From: Polytrichum commune
Lineage: Eukaryota > Streptophyta > Polytrichopsida > Polytrichales > Polytrichaceae
Assembly (NCBI GenBank): GCA_950295325.1
Contig: OX485804.1
Coordinates: forward strand, 3,472,001-3,536,000
Direction of reading: 5' to 3'
DNA length: 64,000 nt
Shown: positions 8,896 through 20,693 of the stretch, one piece after another
Layout of the letters: every line of letters begins with the position of its first letter
How positions within the stretch are numbered: the first letter of the stretch is position 1
Notes under the pieces: generated by a model
Databases searched by the model: none
Told to the model about the DNA's origin: nothing
The model's input: the letters and a program-made list of their open reading frames with translations, nothing else
Program-made: the position numbers and the translations under genes

Positions 8896-9877
8896 TTCTC
8901 TTCCGGAATAAGATGTTTGACATGTATTGTGTCAATTTGCATATTTGTAACCTCCGAATGAGAACTCGGGTTGCGTGCTGACATAGATGAGGTTTGTCGG
9001 GTCGTCTGCTCCCTTGAAGGAGTCTATGATCTCTGGTCCTAGGGACGTTGGAAGAGTTGGTTGCAGCAATTGACCGCTTCATTAATAATATATGATTATT
9101 TTTAGTCACAATACAACTAATAGTCATCGTTAATGGACAAATGTATTTGTCATATAATTACAAGTAGTGAAGATCATGTAGTCATGTAAATACATAACAT
9201 GATTAATTCTAGTAAAAAAATAAAACTACACATAACTAAATATAGTCACATAAGTATGACTACAAATAATAAGAAATGACAAAAGGTCGAGGGACAACCC
9301 AAAACGAGGTATCAAAACCCCATGGGAAACGAAAATTGTTTGATATGACCGTAATCATTATTTTGTCTAAAGCGACTGGTCCGACATAACCAAGTTGAGG
9401 ACCAAAAATGATGCTAGTCATCTATACACTTTCTTACTTATATTAGTCATAAACTCTAGTCAATTTGTTTGTTTTCCTTGTAGTATACATTTAATTTCAA
9501 ATTGACTAAAACAAGGTCTATAAAATAACGTTATTTTTTATAGAACTTTAAGGCTAGGCTAAGTGACCATAGATAATTAAGTTTTTTACCCATTTTTGAC
9601 ACTCTTAATCTAACACACATGCTACCAACTTAAGTTGAGCCCTCTTTGCTTGCATTCACATTCTCATTTTTGTTGTTACAACAAGCCAATCAATCAATTT
9701 GACCACGTTCCTTCTCTTATCCACCCAGTTCTATCTCATGTTGTAGGAGCCTTGTCACGTACCTCAATACAAGAACAATTACTTTTTAGCTTTTTGTAAT
9801 CACTTTTTAGCTTCTTATGCATCGAGGGATTAAGGACTTGCACAAATTGCAAAAGAAAAGTAAGGAATAGAAAAAGA
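8896..9877. other. AT-rich intergenic stretch
   Basis: Scattered short frames only. The 9080-9128 part may continue the gypsy remnant. Nothing else is recognisable. Confidence 0.4.
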
Positions 9878-10075
9878 GGAATGTTTGAGGAACATGGGAT
9901 TGGGAAGAAGGCCAAGCGAGAAAGAAGAAACAAAGCAAGAGAGAAAGAGAGCACACAAGATGGATGTGGTGTTGATGTAAATGTAAGTCTTGCAAATTGT
10001 CGCCTCTATCACCGATTGTTTTGTAGCTCCTTCACCCGCTCAAACTCCCTCCCATATTGCTATGTGCTAGATATT
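9878..10075 (+). repeat. Decayed copy of the ASF1 copy A upstream region
   Basis: It aligns by eye with about 10845-11060. Shared landmarks are GGGAAGAAGGCC, GCACACAAGATGGATG, the GATGTAAATGT segment and TTTTGTAGCTCCTTCACC versus CTTTGTAGCTCCTCCACC. Many differences are C-to-T in this copy. It carries no coding region. Confidence 0.65.
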
Positions 10076-10080
10076 ATACA

Positions 10081-11014
10081 TGAGGTGCCTTGCTATAGCC
10101 CGTAACAAGACGACACACATACGATATTATTGAACATAACATTCACCACATTGTGAGGGTCACTTGCTACATTTTATATTCGTCATGTTCATGTCCAATA
10201 AAAATAAGACATGTCAACAAGATTTGAGATGGCGAGCACTACTAGATTGTCCCATACATATAAGATAGAGTCTTAAAAGGGTATCTTTTCCAACTAGCCC
10301 ACTTCTCCTAGGATTAGCAACATGCAATTAGAATGAGATGGTTAGCATTACCAATTCCAAGATGAGATTATAGCCACTTTCTTCATAAAAGTCGGAGCTC
10401 ATATGAAAATCTTATCCATTATCAAAGTGAAGATTTTTGTGTTTGTTACATGGTCGTATAGGTCCACACCCCCCCCCCCCAAATTATGACACATGTCTAA
10501 ACACATGTCTTTTTAACATCAATGTTGGAGCCACACCTGACCACACACCATTCAAATACACGTGTCTATTTTAAATGAGAAAGTCAGGGGAACTATCAAG
10601 AAACATGGGGAACGTAGGTCGACGTGGCTGTCTCAGAGGGCGACATTTCTAGACGGCACTTCAAGCTTCCTCCTCGATAAGTAATTGACTTGGAGACTTC
10701 TACCTTAGGGATAAGGGCTTAACTTACAAAAACTGCACCCAAATAAAATAAAAGTAAAAAAAACGGAAAACAGAGGGAACGTGTAGGGAACGTGGGAACA
10801 TACAGGGAGCACGGGAACGTCCATTGAACATGGGAACATTCGGGGAACACGGGATTCCCAGCCCACGGAAGACCAACGGGAAGAAGGCCCAGAGAGAGAA
10901 GAAATAGAGTAAGCGAGCGCACAAGATGGATGCGGTGATGGTGTAAATGTTCTCGGCTTCTCGGAAACCCTTGCCTCCATCGCCGATCGCTTTGTAGCTC
11001 CTCCACCTGCCTCT
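10081..11014. other. Upstream flank of ASF1 copy A
   Basis: No gene seen. It contains a C homopolymer (10469-10480) and a run of GGGAACGTGGGAACA-like short repeats (about 10770-10860). The GC content rises towards 11000, as expected of a promoter region. Confidence 0.4.
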
Positions 11015-11263
11015 GCTCATCTCCCGGAAGCGCCGCCCACTGCTACATTGCTACGAATTTGTCCCGCGCATTTTGGCCCTGCCAAAGGTTTTTCTCAAGG
11101 TTCGTCTGCCTTTGAGGAGGATAGGGTTACAACTCCAGTGTTTAGGGTGGGGAGCTTTCGTTGGATTGCATCACTCCCCGGTCTTCTGTTTCGTGTCTCC
11201 TGTGATTCTCTCGCCCTGCTTGCTGCCACATTGCCGCCAATTTTGTCCCGCGCTTTTTGCCAG

Positions 11264-11271
11264 TTTCCCGC
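11264..11271 (+). promoter_or_regulatory. E2F-type site TTTCCCGC upstream of ASF1 copy A
   Basis: TTTCCCGC matches the plant E2F consensus (TTTSSCGS), about 1.2 kb before the ATG and within the GC-rich upstream region. Arabidopsis ASF1 genes are known E2F targets. The matching place in copy B reads TTTCTCC and lacks the site. Confidence 0.5.
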
Positions 11272-12458
11272 GCTTTCTCGTGCTTTGGGGGAGGGGGCGG
11301 GGCAAGGTCTGTTGGATTGCGTCATTTTATTGTGATGTTCTGTTTCGCAGCTCCAGATGCGCTATTTCTGCATTGTTAGTTTGTGGAATTTTGTGCCATT
11401 GGCGTGGATCGCTTTGGACCTTGTGTAAGGGGCAGGGTAAGAGCACGGACCCTGAATTAGGGTTTGTGAAAAGTGTTATAATTGTTTGACATGATCTTTG
11501 GTAGAAACGATAAGCGTTGGAAGTGTGTTCAAAATGCATCCTCCTCCCAAATCAGAGTTCATTCACGGGTTTTCTTGGTGCATATCGAGCAGTCTAGATA
11601 CTGTTTTGGGAAATGCACTAACACTTCTAAGTAGGATCGAGGTCATTGCTACACCGATAACCACTTAGTAGATGCGGTTTGCGGTTTGCGGTTTGGAATT
11701 GTCTGGCAATTTGTTTTAGAGTCTGACAATGCTTTCGTCTTAGTCTCTCAAGAGGACTGATTCAGCAGCCTTGTCTACTTCAAAATAAGCCATGATGGAT
11801 TGTTTGAAATCTTTTGGAATTGTGTTTAGGAAGCTTCATTTTCCTCTGATTTGCTCTTGAGTTCATTCATATGTGGTCTTCTTGGTGCACATCGACCAAG
11901 GTGGACGTTGTTTTGGAAATGCATCAATCTGTGAACTCTTTCAGGTAGTATCGAGTTCATTGCTACATCAATTACATCCACTCTGTGGATGGGTTTGGGA
12001 TTGTCATTTTGATCCATCTTTTGTTAAAATGATGAGTTTGAGGGTCTGAAAGTCCTTTCATCTTCTTAATGCCTCAAGAGTGCAGATGATTCAGCAGCCT
12101 AGTCTACCTCTCAGGCCCGCTTATTCTGACTCCTTGTTCTTGTCTCCAGGATTTCACCATTGGTACAGAAATACCAATGAGCAGCATTTGGCATCACCCT
12201 GGCAGCAGCGTGTTGCGGAAGCTTAGCAAGCATTGACGTTTTGGCCTTGGTTTCTATGAGTTTTCAGATCCATTTCAGATCATGGCGTTATTGGTCTGCG
12301 TAATCGGAGGATGGAACTAGATAAGCAGCTTCCAAAGGTGGACATGTTAGAAGCGTGTGCGTTACGCGAGGCTTAGACTGTTTTCCGGAAGACTCGTGGC
12401 TGTGCAGTGCCAGTATTTTTGGGTAGGAGTAAAGAAAGCTCGACAAGCAGAGGAGACA

Positions 12459-13496
12459 ATGAGTGCAGTTAATGTGACCAATGTAACGGTGCTCGACAAT
12501 CCGTCGATGTTCCTGAATCCTTTCCAATTTGAGATCTCATACGAATGCCTCGTACCTTTGAATGACGGTCAGTGTTCCTTTTCTACCTCGGTGTAGATGT
12601 CAGCTCTTTATTTGCTAAATGGGTAGTCTGTGTTAGATTTATTATGAGTCGCAACTATATTTTGATCTGAAGTTTGCAGAATTGCAAGTGATAGGCAGCT
12701 GCATAAGAATGTATTGTACGTAGCCCTATTTCTGATGGACACTCTGGCGCTGCAGATCTTGAATGGAAGTTGATATACGTGGGATCTGCCGAGGATGAGA
12801 AGTACGATCAAGTGTTGGAAAGTGTGATGGTTGGTCCTGTAAATATTGGCAACTATAGGTTTGTTTTTCAGGTAAGTCTGGTTCTTGTCAATTTTTCTCC
12901 TGTCAATTGTCGTGCATCGCATTGTGTATGATGAGTGAATTGGAGAAGCAAATTCGTCTCTTTCGAAGAGTACAGGTAGATGGGTCGTGGTTCATCAGTG
13001 TAGGTCTCCTGGAAATAACCTGGCTGCTACGACCTGGTCGTCGTCAGATCCCGTGTGTATTCTTGATATTTAGTGTGTTTGAGGCGGGCTCCTGAAGATT
13101 TGCAATGATGTACAGGCTGATCCGCCCGAACCAGCTAACATTCCGGAGGAGGACATAATTGGAGTGACCGTGCTGTTGTTGACATGCTCATACATGGGGC
13201 AGGAGTTCATAAGGGTTGGTTACTATGTGAGCAATGAGTATGTGGATGAGCACCTGCGTGAGGAACCACCTGCGAAACTCCTCATCAACAGGGTGCAGCG
13301 AAACATCCTTGCCGACAAACCACGGGTCACCAAGTTTCCTATCGTGTTTAGTGCACCGGCTCCTCAAACGACAGAGCAAGTGGCTGGCGGTACACCTGTG
13401 GACAATTTTCCTGTTGTCTACAATGCTCCACCTTCTCTCAGTAATCCCATAGTAGATGAGGAACTTGAGGAGGGTGTGACAGCAATGGAACTTTAA
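12459..13496 (+). CDS. ASF1: Histone chaperone ASF1, copy A
   Basis: Three exons: 12459-12567, 12756-12871 and 13116-13496, joined by GT-AG introns, encoding 201 aa. ASF1 binds the H3-H4 dimer in the nucleus and hands it to CAF-1 or HIRA during replication-coupled and -independent nucleosome assembly. The immunoglobulin-like core (1-155) keeps the family numbering: D37 and E39 in NDDLEW, D54, D88, V94 in the H3-binding strand TVLLL, and R108 in EFIRVGYYV. The acidic C-terminal tail (DEELEEG) is short and ends at TAA 13494, where copy B reads through for four more residues. The ATG is the first in the region and matches the MSAVNVTNVTVL start of plant ASF1. A 62-codon frame at 12907-13095 is intron 2 sequence. 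The upstream 5' region probably holds untranslated exons (CAG acceptors near 12150), but these are not proven. Confidence 0.96.
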
Positions 13497-14457
13497 GCAG
13501 GTTATACACTTCGAACGGGTCTCCCACATCGCAGATCAGTATTCTTCACATGACTTCAGAAACGAGGGAAACTGAATTTTGTCTATTTCATGACGGAAGT
13601 CCTTGTGAAGAACATTTCAGCTTGAATGCCACCTGTACTTTGAAGGTGTAGGAGTAGTGTGAGAGAATAGGAAGTAGGGCATTTCGATGATGTGGGGTTC
13701 CTGTAGATTAGCTTAGCACACAAATGTAGACAACTGTAAATTTTGGTTGTACTCTTTAAAATCGACCAAATATGATTTGGTAGCCTCAGCATCACCAAAA
13801 CATGCAACCACACTAAGATTGTCTTTTTTGTCCCTCGGTAGGAAGATAGGAGTTTCTCTAGGATAGTAGTATCTTGTTGATTATCAGTGTGATCTTTGAT
13901 GACCTGATGCTTTGGTTGAATCTTCGCATCTCCTGACGGACAATATTCTTAACTCATGTTTGTGAACGTTTCCACAGGTGCAAGTCATTATTGTCGTATC
14001 AGTAATGTGATTTTCGCTAATGCATATTCTTCATGCAATTTTCAAGGTTCGAAGAAAATATTGTCTCTAAATTAAGTCCTGTTGTATGAAACAACCAGGA
14101 GGTGGTCATGCAAGGAAAATCCTATTAGTGAGAGTGGTACTCACTCACCTACTCTGACATGCACAGTACACTATTTATTATCGATAACCAGTTCCATCGT
14201 CCATAAAGATTGCAATGAATGTGGATTTGAATGATCTCTTGCATCAAGACCTGTAAGACTTTCGTTTGGGCATCAAAGCAGTGACATTCTTGGGAGAATT
14301 AGCATAGAGAATTTGAGGGAACCGAAGGTCTCAAAATTTGAGGTCCCCTAGGAGAACATATGTATACACTTCTCTAAGGTAGGCGTTGATACTTTCCATG
14401 GGAAGTGTCATTCATCATATTTGAAGATCCTTTGAATGATGTTGATAGTCCATGAAG

Positions 14458-14863
14458 CTAGGAAACCTCTTTAGCCTTTTTGATTTGTTCACATAGGTCA
14501 TTTGAGGCCCATTTTAGAAGCTCATGTTTTAACCCATGGATAGCCATGGCTAGGTCTTTCATATGGGCCCATGCTTCCCCTTTTATAAAAACATCATGAA
14601 GTTGAATGGTCGGAACAAAATGATCATGGACACTTTGTCCTAAGGTGTTGTTTTTGTGCAATAATCTACTGCTTGTGGTGTACATGGAAGGGTCGAATCA
14701 TCTTTTTCTTCAAAGCTCTTAATTTTGGATCACTTTTGAGTAGGAGATGTAGATCTTTTTGTTTGTGCTCCAAGTAAGATAGTTTCTTATGCATAATCAT
14801 CATGCGGTACTTTTTTGAAGCCATTCTGTAAGTATTGTTTGAATGACTAGAATTTAACACCAT
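14458..14863 (-). pseudogene. Unrecognised decayed frame pair
   Basis: Two overlapping minus-strand frames (14863-14666 and 14685-14458) give charged, helix-prone text (KKYRMMIMHKKLSYLEHKQK; GLKHELLKWASNDLCEQI). They look like one frame broken by a shift. No family is recognised, and this may be transposon-derived. Confidence 0.25.
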
Positions 14864-15879
14864 ATAGAAGTTTCACCCAGCCCCTCAACAATCGCTATTA
14901 AACCATGTGTTGGACAATCTACCACATTGTTTGCCACCTAGTTTTCTAAAGAAGATGGGTTGAGTTTAAACTAGTATCAAGTGTAACCAAACTTGAGCGT
15001 GGTTGTTTAATGAGGTGTAGGTCTCGCCATGCACATAGGTGAGTTCATGTTTATATTGAGTACACATTGGTTTGCCTCCTTAGGATTGGGACAGTGGACT
15101 TGACCTTGACTAGACGGGTCGGAGGCCTTGAACCTACACTATTCCCTATTTTGAATATGAAAAGGCAATGGTCTGAGCTGGGGTTGTTTATTACCTAAGG
15201 AGAAATCGGAGATAGAATTGCGAAGGGAGTTGGAATCACCTATGAGGTGATTAACTACACTAGCCCCACCCATACTAGAGAAACAAGTGAAGTTTTGATG
15301 TCATCATTTATCTACTCCACAAAGAATCACATAACTAGTGGACAAATTTTCTATTAGAAATCAACCGAATGCATTGTAATGATCAATGTCATCATACTCT
15401 TTATCAACCAATGGGGTCTAGGAACCATACAAGGTGATGACATCAATCCAATTTTAGGATCCGTATTTGACATTTGTAGCTTTTGGCATCATAAAGTGGA
15501 AAAGGCATACCCCTATCTATATATAGATTTATGGACATACCTATACCCTTGTGGATCCTTATCCATATATGTGTGTCCGCGTGAGAAGAAGGGAGATGTG
15601 AGACCCATGTGCATATAGGCGTCTTAATAAATACAACAATACCCCCATGTCCTCAAATAATGGTTCATGAATTTATGTTGCCAAATCCGTTTCGTGCAGT
15701 GGAAAATGACTATAACCAAGAATTTTTGCTATACCTATTTCATCTTCTCCCACATTTCTACTTAATACATTAGATCTATAATAGGAAAAAGACTTCCTAT
15801 TAGAACATTGTCGTGCATAGAAAAACCTCCATAGTTCCAAGAAACATATGAAATGGGGCACAAATTGTGAGGTTGAGGT
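14864..15879. other. Gene-free stretch
   Basis: Only short chance frames were seen, with no repeat or domain recognised. Confidence 0.35.
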
Positions 15880-15949
15880 TTGTCCTTTGAGATTGCTTCA
15901 ATTAATTTGGCTTGTGTGTCATGTTGCGTTACCAATTTTTTGACCCCTC

Positions 15950-17135
15950 CTCAAATACTACAATTTCTCCATGTATAATGTTGGCTATTTTCCCCCGACT
16001 TCTAAAGCTCTTTCATTTTTTCTCATTTTCCGGCAAATAATTTATGTTGAGTTGGTGTTCTATCCTCATCAATTCCGATTTGTGTACCTATGAGTTTCTT
16101 GCGGTCTCTCAAGTAGTTTTTTTGTGTCTCCCAAATGATGCATTTAAAAATAATTGGGCGGGGTCTAGCTAGATTGAATTTTCCGACCCTCTAGGCTTCT
16201 GAAATACGTGAAGTCCCTCCAAACGTGTGTTGTAAGAATCCTTGGTGAGTTGGAGAGTGTTTTCGTGCTCACTTTCTTCCATATTAGTCGATATAAAATG
16301 TAGAGCTTAGTTTTTTCCTTTCCAATCTCTCATATGTGTTGAATAGTTTGATCATGAAAAGAATATGCTTGGCCATCATCTTTGAAATTGGATGCACATG
16401 TAGTAGCCTCTTTTTCATGGGTTTTTGAATGGTCTTGTAATACGGCTATGTCCCTTTCTAGGTTGGAAATGTGAGAGGTGTCAAGATACTTTGATATTGT
16501 CATTGATATTGTCATTGATATCTCAAAGTTAGAGATGTTGAGTTGAATTCCTTTAGATGAGCACAAGTTGTATTGATAATGTGCATTGTTTCTGGGGTAA
16601 ATGTGTTTTTTTGAATCTTTTGCCTTTGTTCCATCAATTTTAGGCATTATTGTCGGATTTGTACAATGCCTTGTAGACTGTTGACTTCACTAGAAAGCAA
16701 GACAGTGAGCTCAATTAATTTATCCTCTTTGGTTGTGTTCCCCTTTTTGTATCCAAGATTTCCAAAGTAGGTGAGTTTTGCAAGAGTCTAGTGTTTTGAA
16801 AAGCTTTGCTTAAAGCTATGTATGTGACTTGCATGAAGAGACTTAAGATCTAACCAAATTTTCCCAAGTTATGTGTTGTGTGTGAAATATCCACCTATTG
16901 CATTAATGTTTACAAGTGCTACACATTTTCCTTCAAGCTCATCAATGATTGTTTGAAAATCCTTGAATTTATGGAGAGATTATTCAAGCATATTGTGCTC
17001 AAGTTGGTTTTTCTCATAAAGTTGTTTTAAAATAGCCCATCAAATCCAATCCAATTGTTGCATACTTATGCCCAAAGTGGAAGCCAAACCCTTAAGCATA
17101 TCTTTGTCCATTTCCATAATAGTATAAAAAATAAA
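15950..17135 (-). pseudogene. Decayed coiled-coil-like coding sequence
   Basis: Reading minus from ATG near 17130 gives MEMDKDMLKGLASTLGISMQ, followed by segments such as LYEKNQLEHNML, FKDFQTIIDELEGKCVALVN and DKLIELTVLLSSEVNSLQGI, broken by several stops. It continues into an open frame 16647-16330 (SNLERDIAVLQDHSKTHEKE) and further charged text near 16120-16030. Heptad-like hydrophobic spacing suggests a coiled coil. No family is recognised. A dead gene or a structural protein of a transposon are both possible. Confidence 0.35.
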
Positions 17136-17926
17136 TAAAACGTTGTGAATGATTTGTTATCCAATGAAACCCCAATTTTGAAATCCACATTTTTTATGTG
17201 TGAAGATGAGTCATATAACCGTGTTCTAATTCTTTCCAAGATTCTTTTCACCGAATCCTTGATTGTTGCCCAATGGCAACCAATAATTATGTGGCTTCTT
17301 TGTCTTCTCCGCGTGGAATTATGCAAGACATATTCTTAAGAAATGAAAGTTGTTCTTGGGAGCTGAGGTCTTGCATTTAACTTTTGATATCATGAATATT
17401 AGAGCCATTTGTGATGTGCCAAGAGCATACTTGGTCATATTCTCTAGATGTTGGACCTCCCGCAAGCATGATTAGGTACAAAATACCAATAAAATTTGTG
17501 TAGCTCGTATGGTAAGCTTGGGGGGTCTTCATGGGTCTTGGATGCCATTGTTAAAGAAGGAAATGTTTGTGAAAAATCTTAGTGCAAATGAAATATCATA
17601 ATTGCAGTTTGATACCGACGCACCCAAAAACATAAAATTCTATGGAATTGGAGCCCACCCTGTAACAAGAATGCACTATTCAAAAGTTGCTTCATGAGGT
17701 GATTTGTTGCAAAGCCAATCATGTTGGCTATATTAGAAATGTAGGCATTTTTCAAAACATCAATCAAGGTTAGTGGATTAACTATTAACTCTTCCAATTT
17801 TGGGAATGACATTGAAGGTTAGTCCAGAGAATCACAAGATAAACACACAAGTGCGCATGAGTAGGACCAAGAAAGCTATATAAAAAACTGCCAAACAGTA
17901 CAATCGTAGTGAAAAAAATTCATAAG

Positions 17927-19140
17927 TTGAAATCTAGCTGCCTTGATAGCACATACCTTGTCTCACTACAAATAATGAACGGGGAGAACCAGCCCTTAGC
18001 TACAGATGACTCGGTTAAGTTTGAGAAATAATCATTTGAGGTTGAAGACTTCAACAAGGTTACCATCGTCCTAGAGGAATCCATATATCTCAATTTAATA
18101 TAAAAATTTGAGGTGACCATGAACCGAACCATTCAGATTGACATCACCCTTTGTAAGTTTACCCACATATCCACGTTCTTCACCGAGGTAAGCATAAACC
18201 GAGCCATTCAAATTGGTCTGAAACCTTGTGGCTTAACCCACATATCCACATTCCTCACGGAGGTAAACATGAACCGATCCTTACAGGTTGACATCAAACT
18301 TTGTGGCCTAACCCACATATCTCCATATCCACAATCCTCACCGAGGGAAGTCTGAAGTGAACCATGAAGATTATCACAAGACTCTGTGGCTTAACCCACA
18401 TATCCACACTCCTCCCCAAAGGCTGAATCTTGGAAACCGGAGCTCATTTGTGCCATTTCAAGCCCTATCCATCATGCCTATACTCAAATCTTGAAATCTA
18501 GCTACCTTAATAGCATAAACCTTGTCTCACTACAGACAATGACCAGGGAGACCTGGCCCGCTAGCTACAGATAATCCGGCTAAGTTTGAGAAATAACCAT
18601 TCGAGGTTCAAGACTTCAGGAAGATTACCAATCGTCCTAGAGGAACCCAAATACCTCAATTTAATAAGAAAACCGAGGTGAGCATGAACCGAACCATTCA
18701 GATTGACATCACACTTTGTGAGGTAAACCACATATCCACATACCTCACTGAGGTGAACATGAACCGAACCATATAGATTGACATCCAACTTTGTGACCCA
18801 TGTATCCCCATATCCGCATTCCTCATTGAGGTAGGTCTGAACTGAACCATAAAGATTATCATGACTCTTTGTGAGTTAACCGACGAACCCACATTCCTCA
18901 TTGTGGTAAGGCTGAATCTTGGTATCCAGAGCACATTCATGTCATTCTAAACCCTGTTCATCATGCCTATACTCAACTGTGGAAATATAGTTGCCTTGAT
19001 AGCAGACACATTGTCTCACTACCAACACTGAATGGGTAGAACCGTCTGCTAGCTACACATGATCCGGTTTAGTTTGAGAAATAACCATTTGAGGTTCAGG
19101 ACTTCGGGAAGAATACCAATCATCCTAGAGGATTCCTAGA
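17927..19140 (+). repeat. Nested tandem repeat, about 0.5-kb units with 75-bp sub-repeats
   Basis: Large units start at about 17927, 18491 and 18979 (the last truncated), each with a GAAAT(A/C)TAG(C/T)TGCCTT-like start and a GGGAGAACC...TAGCTACAGAT...GGTT(A/T)AGTTTGAGAAATAA core. Inside units 1 and 2 a 75-bp sub-repeat recurs from 18110, 18185, 18260 and 18343, and from 18675, 18750 and 18828. Each begins GAGGT(G/A)... and contains ATGAACCGA and CCACATATCCAC. The core also occurs singly at 41243-41487 and 57328-57566. No coding capacity. Confidence 0.85.
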
Positions 19141-19186
19141 TCATCCTGCCGGAATAGTATTAGTCCAGAGGTCAGTACACTAAAAA

Positions 19187-19305
19187 GGATATTTAGTGTT
19201 TGATTATATCCAATGTTGTTACCACCCTACCCTGCTCAACACTAATTTTCAATTCCTTGACTGTTGTCTTCCCGTCGCCCCACCTTCCTGCTCGCTTACA
19301 GCTTC
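19187..19305 (+). repeat. 120-bp direct repeat, copy 1
   Basis: It matches 20571-20693. Both read GGAT(A/G)TTTAGTGTTTGATTA, then a segment with ACCACCCTACC, CTCAACACTAATTTTC and CGTCGCCCCACC. Copy 2 has about 11 extra bases (AATCAAGGTTG). Possibly duplicated 5' flank of a lost gene or a transposon end. Confidence 0.7.
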
Positions 19306-20570
19306 GCCGGCATCACTAATGAATCTCTTCAATCTGTACAATTACTAATCCGACATTGGATTATAACAGATGCAGACAACAAAGTCGATGTAGAAGTTAG
19401 GTATGTCCAAATATCTTTGAACTTCAATCTGTTGGCAAGTCTGTCATCTTACTCGGCCAGTATCGTGTTGTGGTGTGCTGTATTTTGCAGTGTGTGATTG
19501 AGTGAGTGAGTGAACTCGTTATGTTAGTGTGAGTTTGAGGGGGCGTTGTTTTATACTTGGTTCTGTTGAGTTTCTGCAAATTCAAATCTTTGTGGTGGGA
19601 GAGTATTTCCCGGTTTGGGTTTTTGAGTAATCTCGGTGTTTCTGCAGCTTATCGTGTTGATGTCGCAATGGGCCTGCATTTAGAGCGAGGGAGTTGTATA
19701 TGTTAGTCTGAGCTTGAGGGGCATTGTTTGGTGCAATTGTTGTCTGTCGGGTGTAATTTCCATGAATTCAAAATTTATGTAGCCTAAGGAGTACTCTCCA
19801 TTTTGGGATGTGATCGAAATACGGTCGAGTAGGTTTGCAGGGGTGGTGCATGGCATTGTTGTTTGCAGCTTCCATGTAATGACAAACAATCCTTATAAGA
19901 AGTGTGCTTTCTTGAGCTCGCAACTCCCAAAGTTGTGTTGAAAAGTAATGAATGGATTAGGTTTACGTTCATCCAGTCATTTAACATTGATGAAATCCGT
20001 AGGTTCATTCAAAACATTCTAGAGTAGAAAGTTTCAGAAAGAAGTAGTTAACACGTAGTAATATTACTGTGAGTAGTTTTAGTTAGATCTTATCTTGTAA
20101 TTGTGCGTATCAGAAGTAGGAGCTGAAGCTTTGATAGATACGGCATCACATACAAATCAGCGTACATACTAGGCATAGGAATGACAAAGTATAGTATTCC
20201 GTAGGGTGTGAATACAGTATGGAAATAAAATAAAATAAACTCTTTAACAAGCATAGTTAATTGTACACAGATACTTGTGTAAATCTTTCCAAAAGCATCA
20301 AAAAGAATTAATGGAGAATTTTTGGTTTAAGGTTGTTTGCAGTTGAGCCAGTAAACGAGGCGGCCGGAGTGGATGTTAATGTTGGGTGATACAGTCAAGC
20401 ACAAGCAAGTAAGTTGCCACAAAATCTAGCTTGGACTTTGACATAGTTTTGTGGATGGTGGGTTTTGGGTTGTTATGGAGTTCAAGCTTGTGTTCTCTGG
20501 CTTATGTAGATTTTGTCATTGCAGCTCGGATGGTTTTTATGCTTTTGTGTCCTTCCCTACTTCCAATTTT
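19306..20570. other. Gene-poor stretch between the 120-bp repeats
   Basis: Only short frames were seen. A few GT(A/T)TGT and CAG-like splice signals are present, but no protein family can be recognised. Confidence 0.3.
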
Positions 20571-20693
20571 AGGATGTTTAGTGTTTGATTATATTTAATG
20601 TTGTTACCACCCTACCTTGCTCAACACTAATTTTCAATTCCTTGACAATCAAGGTTGTTGTCTTTCCGTCGCCCCACCTACCTGCTCGCTTAA
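20571..20693 (+). repeat. 120-bp direct repeat, copy 2
   Basis: See 19187-19305 for the shared text. The sequence right after it (20694-20810) is richer in GC and CG dinucleotides and resembles an untranslated leader, but no coding exon follows. Confidence 0.7.

Larger units (their letters stand above)
11015..14340 (+). repeat. Duplicated ASF1 block, copy A
   Basis: The block covers promoter, 5' region, gene and 3' flank, and corresponds to about 29772-32770 in the same orientation. Flanks show many small indels, while 12741-13330 is identical by eye to 31303-31892. The two copies lie about 18.5 kb apart. Confidence 0.88.

Noticed and set aside
12907-13095. Small frame inside ASF1 copy A, repeated at 31469-31657
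   Set aside because: It straddles intron 2. The perfect repeat reflects identical introns, not a gene.
17927-19140. Regular repeats suspected as a CRISPR array
   Set aside because: Units are directly tandem without unique spacers, and the genome is eukaryotic.
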